Positions 38,092-49,139 of a stretch of 64,000 nt of DNA are shown here, one piece after another; position 1 is the stretch's first letter, and every line of letters begins with the position of its first letter. Both the position numbers and the translations under genes were made by a program. The notes beneath the pieces were generated by a model. That model saw only the letters and a list, made by a program, of their open reading frames with translations, searched no databases and was not told the origin of the DNA. Location: NCBI GenBank assembly GCA_902728285.1, contig CACVBU010000274.1, positions 1,193,132 to 1,257,131 on the forward strand, in the 5' to 3' direction. The DNA comes from Clytia hemisphaerica (taxonomy: Eukaryota; Cnidaria; Hydrozoa; Leptothecata; Clytiidae).

Positions 38092-38640
38092 TAAAGAAGA
38101 GGCTTAGTGGTATGTCAGTCATCGCTTTTTGACTACAATCTGGGAGGCCTGAGCACAGATTTAAAGCCAGAAGGGCTAGATGTCGTGCTTTTGTTGAAAA
38201 GTGTGTCGTGGTTAATTGGATCACGTGACATTACAATAGAATTTCAGCGCTTGACCAATCAGAAGCTTCGAGGATTTTTGAAAAGAATTGAAACTATATT
38301 TCTTACGATATTCAATTTATTTTGCCTGCGATGTCTTAAAGCACGACATCTAGCCCTTCGGGTATTATAATTATAATATAAATCTGTGGACCTGAGTTCG
38401 TTTCCTGTCATGCACATTCACTTGGCAAAAATTAGGTACCACTACTCTGGTATACAAGAGAGTGGGAAGATGTTCCAGCCATCGTGACTAGGTTCTCCCA
38501 GCAGTGTCAAGATATACGCCATGACTCGGCAGCTCAGATTCGAAGAGCTTCAATGCTTGTTTGTGCCGTGATTTCTACTCCTCAATGGGTACCTGGGTAG
38601 GACCCTATACCGAGATATTGGAGGGCATGATATCTATCTA
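38092..38640 (+). mobile_element. tRNA-derived SINE, split by a hAT-like MITE
   Basis: A tRNA-like head begins near 38096, with GGCTTAGTGGTATG as the A-box region. After the inserted element, GAGTTCGTTTCC at 38394-38405 is a good B box. The body then contains GTACCACTACTCTGG, GGTTCTCCCAGCAG and TGGGTACCTGGGTAGGA, and ends near a TATC simple repeat (38630-38645). The A and B boxes become properly spaced only when the insert is ignored. Confidence 0.6.
38154..38388. mobile_element. hAT-like MITE inside the SINE, 8-bp target duplication
   Basis: The termini are CACAGATTTA and TAAATCTGTG, a perfect 10-bp inverted repeat. A second inverted block (GAAGGGCTAGATGTCGTGC and its complement) lies just inside. 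The flanking 8-mers are GGCCTGAG (38146-38153) and GACCTGAG (38389-38396), one mismatch. An 8-bp duplication is the hAT hallmark. A lone inner block (GACATCTAGCCTTTCGG) occurs again near 38790. Confidence 0.75.
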
Positions 38641-40626
38641 TCTTATTCTTTTATTATTTAATTTGAACCATAGAGGTATAAAAATGTTTTTATACCTCCA
38701 TGTTTGAACCTTCCACTGAAAGTCGTTTCTAAAATACCCTTTGAACTACCTCCGTGCTTTGAACAACTTTCATTTTTAATATATACATATACCGACATCT
38801 AGCCTTTCGGTACTTTCGGACTTTATAAATCAAGATGTTGGTACTGTATATATTGGATGAAAGAAATAGCTTTGTAATTGATTGAGTTAGCGCTATTGTT
38901 TATTCAAGCAATCTGGTTTAAACGAAACCGTATATTGATACTCCCACTCTGAATTTTACGCATTTTAAATCATCTGAGATGGTATTGACTGTTGATCATG
39001 CCTTTCCAGTCCTTTCCATGTTTGGTTCTTGTGACATCAGGGGTTTCTGTTTACAAAAATGTGATTAGAAACATGTCCTTGTTTGTCTTTTTGAAAAAAC
39101 TATATGTATCTGACGTGCGTTATATTCCCAAGCGCTGATTCTCTATATAAGACACCACATTCTATTATGCGAATCAAGTTGACTCTTTCTGATGATCTTA
39201 CTTTTTAAATATATTGCCAGAAAAAGCTGTGAATTATTCTCGCTTGATTGAGTCTTGTCTGTACACAGACCCAGTATCTACGGCTAATTTCAAAATTCAT
39301 TGCCGTAGCGATAAACGTGAGATACACTCTGGTACAGAGTAGATTGAGTAGATTGAGTCGAACAATGTAAAATATTGAGTAGTACAATAGTCAGAGTTAG
39401 ACCGTATAAGTACTGACAATTAGCGTAATAGCGTGCGTTTCAGATGTCAGGCCAACCCCGGAGATATGGGTTTTTTGCTGCTTACTGATAGATAGCGCCA
39501 AATATTCTCTGGCGGGAGGAGGTTGATTGATATCGGGCCTGTTTTAACATGAAGCCTGTGATGACAAATGGGCTTATTTTTCATCGGATTACAGCGTTAT
39601 CACACTGTTCTAAATGCTGAATACAGTCGCCAGCCGCCTGGGATTCATACCCCAAGAGGTGAAATAAGTCATCTCTACTTCTACCTCAGCCGAGTCAGAT
39701 TTTAATTTATTTCGGTCGGTTTGGTCGGTAAGGTGTACCACCACTAACACGAAACGCACTAGCACTTCTGCAGTCAGTTAGTTGAAATCGCACCGTTCAG
39801 CACCGTTCTTCAGCAGAAGCTAGATTGATGTGTTTAATGTTTAATGCTTTGCCACGAACAAACACTGCTTTTCAATGCTTAAACCCTCCTCCAAGTTTCA
39901 GTGATCATGAGTCCGCAGCCCTGTTGCTACTTCAACCATTGAGATTTGGGGTTGGAGCTTTAGGGGGAAGCGCTTCACTAAGGTCTCAAATAGTAGGGAA
40001 CTCCAACTGCAAAAGGGGGATCGGATTTTTTCAAAATATGATAAACAGGGAGACCTAATTTCCGGAGGGTTGCGGAGATTTTACCTCTGACAACCCCAAA
40101 TTAGGGTATTTATATACTAAAACCAGGCTATTTAAACCACTATAGCTGAAAAATTTGTGAAAAAAATGACCGGTGGAAGACACTTTTTTCCGCTAAAGTT
40201 TAGTCATTTCAGAGGTTTGACCCGGACATACGACATTCGCCAACCTTAATACCCCCATTTTGCTTTGTCAATTATTTTGCTCTTGATAATCAAAATAATC
40301 TTATTTATTCATGCAGTCAGAGTACAGAGTAAATAAAACTGACGATCACTGGATAATTTTGTTGACATTATCTTGAAAGATTTCAAACTATCATCAGCGA
40401 TTTTTTAATAAGTGACTTTAGTAAGTACAAATGGGAATGACTAATTAAACTAAAAAGTAGAATTGTTCAGAGTTTTTGTGTTCGTTTGGAAAAATTTGAC
40501 GTAACGGGAACGAGATGACGGGGGTTGTACTAGGTCAAAAGAGTCAAAAGGACTCCGAAAAATGTCATGAAATATAATGGTTTTTTTATTTTATAAACTT
40601 TTGGATTTACAAATAGCGTGTAAGTA
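38641..40626. other. Intergenic, upstream of the TRAF gene
   Basis: No coding region is supported. It contains the MITE fragment near 38790 and short GAGTAGATT repeats near 39340. Confidence 0.35.
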
Positions 40627-40974
40627 CAGTGGGGTCTATGCCTCTTTGACTCGAACAAGTTTTGTGTTCCACGTCCGTGTTCGAGTTATGGAGTTATAGA
40701 GACTTCACTGTAGCGGTAAGAAAGTATAAATGGTATGAAACAAAATTTAATTTTAAGAACGGGTTTTGTAGAGGTCTGCGATTCAGACTACCCGACTACC
40801 ATAAAGCTTACACGGCGGAGTCTTCCATAACACGACAAGGAACACAAATTTAATCGAGTATAAATTTCTAGTTACGTAGTAGGTTTATAAGGCATTTTTA
40901 ACAGAAGGGACCAAAAATTGTTCGATATTCGAGTTATAGAGGTTCGAGTTAAGGAGGACTGCACACTGCACTGT
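40627..40974. mobile_element. pogo/Tigger-like MITE
   Basis: The left end is CAGTGGGGTCTATGCC followed by TTGACTCGAACAAG. The right end is TTCGAGTTATAGAGGTTCGA followed by GTTAAGGAGGACTG. The CAGT..CTCGAA style of terminus is characteristic of pogo/Tigger elements. The left flank is TA; the right flank is not a clean TA, so the exact right end is uncertain. Confidence 0.5.
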
Positions 40975-41307
40975 TGTTTTTTTTTGAATTTTTTTCTCTA
41001 GGGGTTTCCAAAAAATGCCCTTTGTTAACGGTCATGCCCGCGCATGTGACTGCTATTGGGAAATTCCCTCTTCCCTCTTCAGAAGGAACAAATAGAGAAT
41101 TTTCTGGGAAAAACCTGTTCATTCGCGACGTGTCATGTTTTGAACGAGATGTATATAAATGTTCATGAAAAAAGTAGTCATTTCTGTTATATTCTTCAAA
41201 GGGACAAGACATCTTCAGAATTTTCAATCAACTACTTAATACTGTTTTACAGGGGAAAACCCTTTTAATCAAAAAGAAAAAACTTTGAGAAGAAGATCAC
41301 AACAGAA
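40975..41307 (+). other. Presumed promoter and 5' UTR of the TRAF gene
   Basis: No TATA box or initiator stands out. AT-rich. Confidence 0.3.
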
Positions 41308-44300
41308 ATGACATTCTTTTCTCATCAACAAGGTACTTTTATTCAGGCCGTATTTTACTGGTTTTTACCTTTACTGTATATGTTTTGCGGTTCAAACGAT
41401 TTTTCATATGATGGATAAATTCTCAATTATGTATTGTTCTATGTCAGGTATCCAATCTATTCCACAATTTGTTTCGCCGAAATCACACAGATCAACTGGC
41501 TCCTTACAGTACGACAAGTAAGCAGATTTTTTTAATTTCAATTTTTTTCATTTTTTGTATTAAAATGTCTCTTTATATTTTGTTCAAAAAATTAGGTTAA
41601 AAAGTAGAACTCTAAAAAGTACAACACTCGCGAATCTCGAAAAGGATAATTCCAGATTTCAGTATTTTGATATTTTGAAAGTCTATAATTTCCCAAAGGA
41701 TGGCTCTTCGGTTTTCCCCTTTGATGGTTAAATGGAAATTTTGCCGAGGCGCCATCTTATGATGACGTATCCGATAGCCAATCAAATGAGCGAGAGAATA
41801 AAGGGAAACTCCAAAGTTTTGTTTACATTTTGAAAATCAAACCGAAAGTTCTTTTTTTTTGACGTTTTGCGCTTGGGTTTTTTCAAATGAACTTTGCTGA
41901 TGATGGTTTTTATTTTTTTTGGAGTTCTTCCAGGAATTGTTTAAATTCTAAAAATAGGATCTTCTTTTTTAGAATAATACAAGATATGGAAAAAATTCTT
42001 CTTGGGGATAGAGAAATCACTCCTGTTACACCCGTTGATAAACGCTTTGCTTGTCCACTATGTGGAAAACTTATGCAAAATCCACTGCAGACTGACAGAG
42101 GTACAACTCCTTTATAAATTACCAGGTTGCATGTTACTTCAAGTTCTGTAGCATTACTTTATAAGCGGCCTAGTCAATTCCATTTTTAATCATACCAACC
42201 ATGTCAAAGTCAAAGATATGATAATTATATCTGGATAGCTTCAACTCTTGGGCCTTGTCGTTCAGAGTCTTGTTTGACAGATATCCTTGCCTTGTTTTGA
42301 AGTAGATATTAGCTATTGTATTGTTTGTAATTTATATTTTTTAGACCTTTATATTAATCAAGATGTCCTGAAAACCTTCAATTACCCCCTTGAAAAATCT
42401 AAGATTTGACCCCCAACTCGGGAAAAGTTTGTTGACAGTAATACACCCCTGTATGGTTTTTAAAATGAAATACGCGTTGTTTTTTTTTATAAGGAACCTT
42501 AACTTTGCTCTGAGCCTGGAGTTCCTTATTTTTACAGAGAATTTCAGCCTCAAAGTTCCTTATCAAGTTCCTTATTTACATAGCTGCTCAGTTTGGATTC
42601 TCAAAAATTGGATTCCTTAAAACTTGTTTTCTTATTCTCAGCCTGAGCAGTTCCTTAACAATTCCTTATTTTTTGGACCATTTTCAGCCTCGAGTTCCTT
42701 ATAAACGTGTTCCTTATAAAAAAAAAACGTGTAGCCTAATGCATAATCATAATAGTGCACAAATTTTCCTCTCATCATTGTTTTGGTGTTTGAATTTTTA
42801 TTCAGTATAACATTGTGGTAAACAAAAGGTCTACTGATTTTTTTAAAGGAATGGTGGCCTGTACCTCATGCTATGAAGATAGACGCAGAGAAATAGGCTC
42901 TGAAATATGTCCACTTGATGGGGAAAAAATTGAACATGACAGTTTTACAAGACTAGATAAATTCATGGTCAGAGAAATATCCAAAATCCAAGTCCAGTGT
43001 TTTTATGAAGAATGTAAATGGAAAGGAGCACTCAATGATATAAATGTAAATATGCTCATTTCAGTTAAAGGTCTTTACAATGTTTTGAATACTACACCTA
43101 ACATAAGTTTGTCTAATTTCGTCATATCTCATCTAATTCTGACTACCCTTTTTTAGAGTTGAGAATAAAAGAAAGGTCAAAATTGCTGATTGACTTGCTT
43201 AGCGGTAAAGGGGAAGAAATCTATTTTAATCGGTGATTCTGACCTTCCTATTATTCCCATCTCTAAAGAAGGGTGTCGAAATTAGACGAGGGATGTCGGT
43301 TTTGCATAAGCCTAAAAAAGCTAACATTGCAAATAGAGACCAACTTAAGGTAGTAACATTGAAAATTTAGTAACATCATATTTTTTGAAAGATTTTAACA
43401 CTATTGTCAATTCTCAGATTTTAAATATTGGCTATTAATACCTTTTATTTCCAGAGACATGAAGAAACAGACTGTCAATATGCAAGAACTGAATGCGATA
43501 TTTGTAGGCAGAAAGTTCTCAAGAAACAATTTGCAGAACATCGAGCAAAAGATTGCACTGGAAATTACGATGTTGAAATGGAGGTAAGTAATTAAGGACA
43601 TTTCATTTAAAGTTGTTTGCTGCTGGACCTGTTGATGCTTTTGAAAGAAGGTTTTGGCTCTTTTGAAATTTTATTATATAGCTTATATAGCTCTACTTTG
43701 ATGCTTTGAAACTCCAATCATTTAAATTCCCTTCTTTGTTAATTGCATGCTATATTTTTTTATATGTTCCATTTTCAGGAAACTTTCGATACTGAGGAAA
43801 CCAAAATGAAACCAAAATTTAAATGTCCAAGTTGTGGAAAAGAAGTTGAATCATCAAACTCTCATAACCATTGGAAAGATTGCCAAGGTACAAAATGTCC
43901 TTATGAACAATTTGGGTGCAAAAATACCTATGGCAGAAGTGCTAAGGAACATGAAGAACATATTTCAAATTACCATAGCTATGATCATTGTGTATTAGAA
44001 TTTGTTCAAGGTGTATTGGAAGAAAATAAAAACCTTGATAGCAAGATAATGCAAATGACAAGAGATAAACAAACAATGGATAGGAAATTCTCATCTTTAC
44101 ACAATGATTACCAAATCCTACAAAACAAATGCAAGGAACTTTTAGAGAAGTCTCAAAAGAAAGATAGGGATATTAATCTTCTTGAATCTAAATTTCAAAA
44201 ACTTTATAATGTTGTTAGTGATCTGGAACAAAATCAATATGAGAAAAAAGAAAGTGAACTCAAGAATATTGTAGGGAACTTATCAACAAAAGGAAATGCA

Positions 44301-44888
44301 CTTTTTGACATTACTAAATTGAGCGAAAGTGAAGAATTAATAAGAAAAGTTGAAAGCGACCAAGCTATGTTAAGTGCAAATTTAGCAGATACCAACCTCA
44401 AAGTGAAACTTTTAGAGCATCGCTCCACAAACGGTACATTGATATATAGGCTGGAAAACTTTACCCACAGACTTGAACAAGCACGCCAAGGAAAAATTTT
44501 TGCATTGCATTCACCACCATGCTTTACTTCCCCAAACGGTTATAAATTTTGTTTACGAGTTTACCTTAATGGTGATGGCATGGGCCAAGGAACACATATC
44601 TCAATATACTTTGTTTTAATGAGAAATCACTACGATAACCTCCTTGAATGGCCGTTCCAAAAGAAAATTTCAATCAGGATGATCAATCATAAAAGCAGAC
44701 AAAATGATAAGAGAGAAACTTTTAATACCGATAAAACTTCCACATCCTTCCGTAAACCTGATAAAGAAATGAACATGGCGGCAGGATGCCCCAAATTCCT
44801 TGATTTGAGTAGTTTATTAAATGGCGGTTACTTGGCAGATGACTCCATTTTCATTGAAGTAAAAGTTGAAGATCCTGTCAAAAGATGA
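41308..44888 (+). CDS. TNF receptor-associated factor (TRAF): RING-like, TRAF zinc fingers, coiled coil, MATH
   Basis: Exons are 41308-41332, 41448-41517, 41973-42100, 42849-43045, 43455-43583 and 43779-44888, all in phase, giving 552 residues. If the two short 5' exons are UTR, translation could start at Met 37 (41986). TRAFs are cytoplasmic adaptors that bind TNF- or Toll-type receptors and assemble NF-kB and kinase signalling. Order: RING-like at about 57-107 (FACPLCGKL, TSCYEDRRRE, ICPLDGE); zinc fingers at about 125-245 (CFYEECKWKGALNDIN-RH, CQYARTECDIC, FKCPSCGKE, CPYEQFGC); coiled coil at about 257-395; MATH at about 401-548 (LIYRLENFTH, FCLRVYLNGDG, GCPKFLDL, DDSIFIEVKV). The MATH words are typical of receptor-binding TRAFs. 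In the RING the usual CGHRxC is DRGMVAC, so one Cys and the His are replaced. The final CPLD is seen in TRAF6 too. The intron 42101-42848 holds a MITE. Confidence 0.92.
42471..42733. mobile_element. MITE of the TATAAGGAAC family in a TRAF intron
   Basis: The left end TACGCGTTG, a T-run and ATAAGGAAC pair with the right end GTTCCTTATA, an A-run and CGTGTA. The interior repeats AGTTCCTTAT and CAGCCT(C/G)GAG. Same family as 7845-8102. Confidence 0.7.
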
Positions 44889-45190
44889 TTAATGGGGGAT
44901 AAATAATACTCAAAAATAATGATAATAATTATCACCTTTATGACAATATTGATTTGAAATTTCCATTGATTTGAAAATAAGCAATATCCTCAAGGCAAAA
45001 CTGTTTCGTGATCACAGAATTATGATTTGGAAATTCAAATATTGTAAGTATTGTCTAAAAAGTTTTTAAACATCTAGTCTGTTGATTCTAGTTTTAACAA
45101 GATGGATATTTTTTCAGTTAGTGAGCGTTTTCTCATTTCTTTATCAAACGTTACTGTTCCGAATCCCAAACAAATCATTTACTCGTATAG
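44889..45190 (+). other. 3' UTR and flank of TRAF
   Basis: The stop at 44886-44888 is followed closely by ATAAATAATAC (AATAAT near 44903), a possible weak polyadenylation signal. Nothing else is seen. Confidence 0.4.
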
Positions 45191-45420
45191 ATAAAACTAT
45201 GTTTCTTTTTTTTAGCGTTTGCAATTCGTATTGCATCTCAACTTTTGAGAAGAGACCGGTATTTAAAAGCGATCTTAAATGAGACCTGAAGAGACCGTGT
45301 GTGAATATACTAGCACTGAATGCGATATTGGCAGGCAGAAAGCTCTCAAGAAAAGAATTGCAGAAGAAATTATTATGTTAGTAAATAATGAGGTTTAATT
45401 CATTCTTCTTCAAAATCAAG
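45190..45420 (+). pseudogene. Decayed partial copy of the fifth TRAF exon (zinc-finger exon)
   Basis: Positions 45281-45400 align with exon 43455-43583. GAGACCTGAAGAGACC matches AGACATGAAGAAACAG, and ACTGAATGCGATATTGGCAG matches ACTGAATGCGATATTTGTAG. AGAAAGCTCTCAAGAAA and the segment around the donor also match. About 21 bp are deleted in the middle and the donor GGTAAG has become GGTTTAA. Zinc-binding cysteines are lost (IGRQ for ICRQ). The following sequence (AAACTCCAAAGGCTCTAATCA) also resembles the downstream TRAF intron, so a segment of about 350 bp was copied. Confidence 0.7.
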
Positions 45421-45599
45421 TTTTCATTTTACTGAGATTTTATTATAAACTTGAAGCCCTTTAAGGCTCTAATTTGATTTTTTGAAACTCCAAAGGCTCT
45501 AATCAATCAGATTTTCTTCTTCTTTTTTATTGTATGCTGACAATCTTATTAATATGCTGATGGATCTCGAATACTCATTTGAAAGAAAGGCTGACGAAT

Positions 45600-45700
45600 A
45601 TGTATGAATAAAATTGAGTTTCTTTTTTTTTCAGCACTTGCAAATCTTATCGCATCTCAACTATTGAGAAGAGAAAGGGATCCAAGCACAACAGGATAGT
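45600..45700 (+). other. Possible orphan exon, present in two copies
   Basis: After a strong acceptor (T-run then CAG at about 45632-45634) the frame LANLIASQLLRRERDPSTTG ends at TAG. A related copy lies at about 45220-45270 (ATTGCATCTCAACTTTTGAG), also after a T-run and AG. It may be an alternative terminal exon or a remnant of the same duplicated block. No known domain. Confidence 0.3.
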
Positions 45701-46108
45701 TTCCTACGAATAAATATATGTCAAACAAATGCCTTGAAGAAGTTGTCGTATTTTCAGAAAGATTATGGTTTGTTAGAAAATTCACTTCGTTACTTTGTTG
45801 GATTTCATTCACAATCATTTATCTTTTGTTCATCTTTTTGTTGTTCAGAATAAAGGCAGATCAGTTCTGCAACTGAAGAAGACTTAACAATATACATTTG
45901 AATTTTAGTCTTGATTTTCATTCTCCTTTTGTTTATATTTCCTTTTAAAGTGACAAAATGTAAATTATTGTTAAATATTTTTGTAGATATTCAAAAAAGA
46001 TTTATGATTTATAATGAAGTTTAGAAAATAATAAAAGTGGATTTACAATGTTGGACACAATATTATGCAAATGAAAGTACCAAATGTTTTTGAAAAGACC
46101 TGTCCAAT
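45701..46108. other. Intergenic
   Basis: AATAATAAAAG near 46029 could be a distal polyadenylation signal of TRAF. No other feature. Confidence 0.35.
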
Positions 46109-46397
46109 ACACGCTTTTTTATATAGGAATATCTTCTAGAGTGAAAATTGACTAAATTGTAAAAGTACCCTAATAACAGAAAAAACTAGGTTTTTTGTTA
46201 AACTCATTTTGAAACTTTGAGGCAGCGAAGTATGATTTTAGCTCTCAATGTGCACTAAAAAGTCTCAAACTCTCATATTGATCAAGTCTAAAAAAGAAAG
46301 AATGTGTTAAGAATATTTCACCCTCAATTTTGGAATTTAAGAATACTTGACCCTGATCCAAAGTGCACTCACTATTCTTATAAAAAAGCGTCTAGTA
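46109..46397. mobile_element. Diverged MITE of the TATAAG family
   Basis: The left end TACACGCTTTTTTATATAGG pairs with the right end CTTATAAAAAAGCGTCTAGT. Interior words are no longer recognisable as family repeats. Confidence 0.5.
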
Positions 46398-46623
46398 CTA
46401 TATAAGTGCAAGTCAAATCTTTACCAAATTCGGACCAATGATACATCTAACAGATATGTATCTTAAAAAAAAAACTATTTGAATAATTTGATGACTTTAG
46501 CAGAAATTGATATTTTTCGATTTTTGTAACTTTATTGACCTCATTAAAAGTTACTACTCCGAAAGTGAGGCATTAATTAATAAGATGCATCATGGTCCAA
46601 ATTTGAGAAAGATTCAACATGTA

Positions 46624-46819
46624 CCTTATCGGGAAATAAATAAAGGTGTAAAAAATTAGATTTGAATTTTGGTTACGGTATAAAATTTCGAGTAAATGTT
46701 TTGGTCGGGGATAAAAAAATTTGGTACAAGTTTTGGTCGGGTGATAAAATGTCGGGGAAAAATTTCGTCACCCCCTCAAAATTTTCGTCACTTTCGCCCG
46801 ACATTTTTCCCCGATAAGG
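46624..46819. mobile_element. TA-flanked MITE, CCTTATCGGG ends
   Basis: CCTTATCGGG at the left and CCCGATAAGG at the right, flanked by TA at 46622-46623 and 46820-46821. The interior repeats TTTTGGTCGGG(G/T)GATAAAA and CCCGACATTTTTCCCC. A fragment is at 37175-37245. Confidence 0.7.
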
Positions 46820-47469
46820 TACTTTTAAAGTTAGAACTGTCTTACGATTTATGACGTCATAAGTTGATGTCATCATAATTCACTTGATTATTAGTTTTGA
46901 CATTATGTTTAATTACGTCACGCAGCCGTATCCTGACACCTTAATCATAGCCAACGTACTTCTGGAAGGGAAATCTGCACAGATTTGTGCATTTTTCTCC
47001 TTTAAATTGAAGAATACTATTCTGAATAGAAAAAAACATGTTACAGATGCACAAAAACTATAATAATAGGGTATTAAGTTTTTAAGCTGCAAACATTAAG
47101 AGGATTATTTTGGAATTTTTTTTGAAATGCGGTGACATCAACAGAAAACAGCAATATTATATTAGAAATTTTGCAATGGAATACTGACGTGAGCAAATTT
47201 TGAATTTTTTTCCGAAAAACTTAGATGACATCTTTGGTCCAAATTTTATGTTCCTTGTTTTACTGACGTCATCATTTTTAAGTTTTTCCATAATATTTTT
47301 GATTAAAAAAAATTATGATACAGCGATTACCGTATACTAAATGTCAAGTCGACATATTTCAATGGTTACTAATACTAACGGTGCTGGTTGCTAAAAAATT
47401 CCGATAAATTTGGAATATTTGACTTACCTTAATTTACCCAATCCGCACATGTGTAAAAGAAAAAGCAAC

Positions 47470-48035
47470 TTCGTCCCCGTGCATTACAGGCTTTTTTTAC
47501 GTTACTGATGTACGCCAGAGATGGTACCCTCCTGGTGCAGGCTCTGATGCGAGTTTCTCCTCTCCCTCTCTCTTGGCTTCAACGGCTTCAAAATAGAAGA
47601 ACAAATGAAATCCTGACGTTTTGTCTTTGAATTACGTAATCTTTCGCATTCGAAAAGTAGGCAATGTCAGGGTGTTGGTCATGGTGTTGAATCGTAGACC
47701 TTTACAAAACCTATATCATATTATATGACATTTATCATATCATATAGACTATTTCTTAGGATTCATACATCTTTTTAATGCTTTTCCTAATTTGAAGGGG
47801 AAAGAAAATGCCAACCACGTCTTCAGGCTTTATTTGCGTTGCTGATGGACGCCAGAGAACACCCAGGTGAAGGCTGATGCGGCTACCCTTCTCAGAGGGG
47901 GAACTTCTCAAAACAATACGTCCATAAAAATCTGACATTACTGCAGTGCAATGATTTCGAAATCGAAGAACAAATGAAATCTGACGTTTTGTTTTTGGAT
48001 TAGTAATCTTTCGCGTTCGAAAAGCAGACAATTCC
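47470..48035. repeat. Two diverged tandem copies, period about 340-350 bp
   Basis: Both copies hold CAGGCTTT, a GTTACTGATG/GTTGCTGATG pair, ACGCCAGAGA, CTGACGTTTTGT, AATCTTTCGC and TTCGAAAAG in the same order (first near 47470-47690, second near 47810-48030). Confidence 0.7.
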
Positions 48036-48357
48036 GGGTGGGCAAAAAAATATAGTCAGACAAAAATTGTGCTATTTGTAGAGCAATTTAGTGCCATAAA
48101 TTCTATTTCTCATTTGATAGTTGCACTGGAAACCGTCATAAGCGCTCACCCTAGATACTTTTATCATGTCAGATACATAATGCATTCCACAAAAATTGAT
48201 AAGAGACAACGCGATTCACATATAACAAAGAGGTTTGGTTGAGGAATGTATTGTGTATTGTACAGTGTGTCCCGAAAAAAAGTATCGAGTTCGAACATGA
48301 CTCTTGAGTAGAAGAGGTTGTTGTGTGTGTTTAACAAAATGTAAGAAAATATATACC

Positions 48358-48739
48358 CCCGGGGGGGGCACTCAAGGTAAATGACCTACCAGACGTTCGG
48401 CCCTTAAGGGTAGGTTTTTCATAGTTCAGCTAGTGCACTGTAAGGGTAGGAAATTACAAAACTGCACTGAACTGCACTGTAAGGGTAGGAAATTGTGATA
48501 AAAGGCCAATTATTTGGTAAAATTGGCACAAAATTGGTCAATTTTGGAGGAAAAATTCCACATTTTCTTGGAAAATTGCAAAAATTTTCGCCCTTACGGA
48601 CGAGAAATTTTGGAAAAGTGCACTGTAAGGGTATGATATTTCATGGAAATTCCCTGCACTGTAAGGGTCCGATTTTAGAAGCCAAATTTTGGGCCGAACG
48701 TATGGTCGTTTTCAGATCGAGTGCCCCCCCCCCCCCGGG
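48358..48739. mobile_element. G-tipped MITE with perfect 8-bp target duplication
   Basis: The left end is CCCGGGGGGGGGCACTC and the right end is GAGTG, a C-run and CCCGGG. TATATACC is duplicated at 48350-48357 and 48740-48747. The interior carries four copies of GCACTGTAAGGGTAGGAAAT or variants in both halves. Same family as 12719-13054. Confidence 0.8.
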
Positions 48740-48747
48740 TATATACC

Positions 48748-49139
48748 AACACAATAATTGTTTTTACAACAGTCATTGTGATTAAAAATTTAACTTTCTT
48801 TACAATTTTCATAACGTTAAAGTTATTGGGAATTGTTTTTTGTAAAAGTTATTCATAAAAGATGTCTCATGACAATTGATATGACCCAGAGAGAAACATT
48901 TCGCGCCAATTAAATTATTTTGACATGTGATCTGAATTCGCGTATTTCATTGGTGCAAAATTTAAGATGCTATGATGGCGCATTGGAAGCGTTGTTTCCT
49001 TTTTCGATACACAGTCGGGTTAAACCTGAATTCTAGTGTTTTCTGTCAGAGCAGACTTTACTCGAACCCGACTGCACAAGAAATGCAAAAGGTAAAAAAG
49101 TAAGTAAAAGACAAGAAACATTTCACCAAGCACTCAACG
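48748..49139 (+). other. Upstream region and 5' UTR of the MPP-like gene
   Basis: AT-rich. No TATA box is clear. The ATG at 49140 is preceded by CAACG. Confidence 0.35.

Noticed and set aside
42815-42848. Earlier acceptor (TTCAG at about 42805) for the TRAF RING exon that might restore the Cys and His
   Set aside because: Using it brings an in-frame stop at once; the acceptor before 42849 keeps phase.
43110-43300. MITE with TCTAATTTCG ends in the TRAF intron
   Set aside because: The two ends share only a short word and no target duplication is evident.
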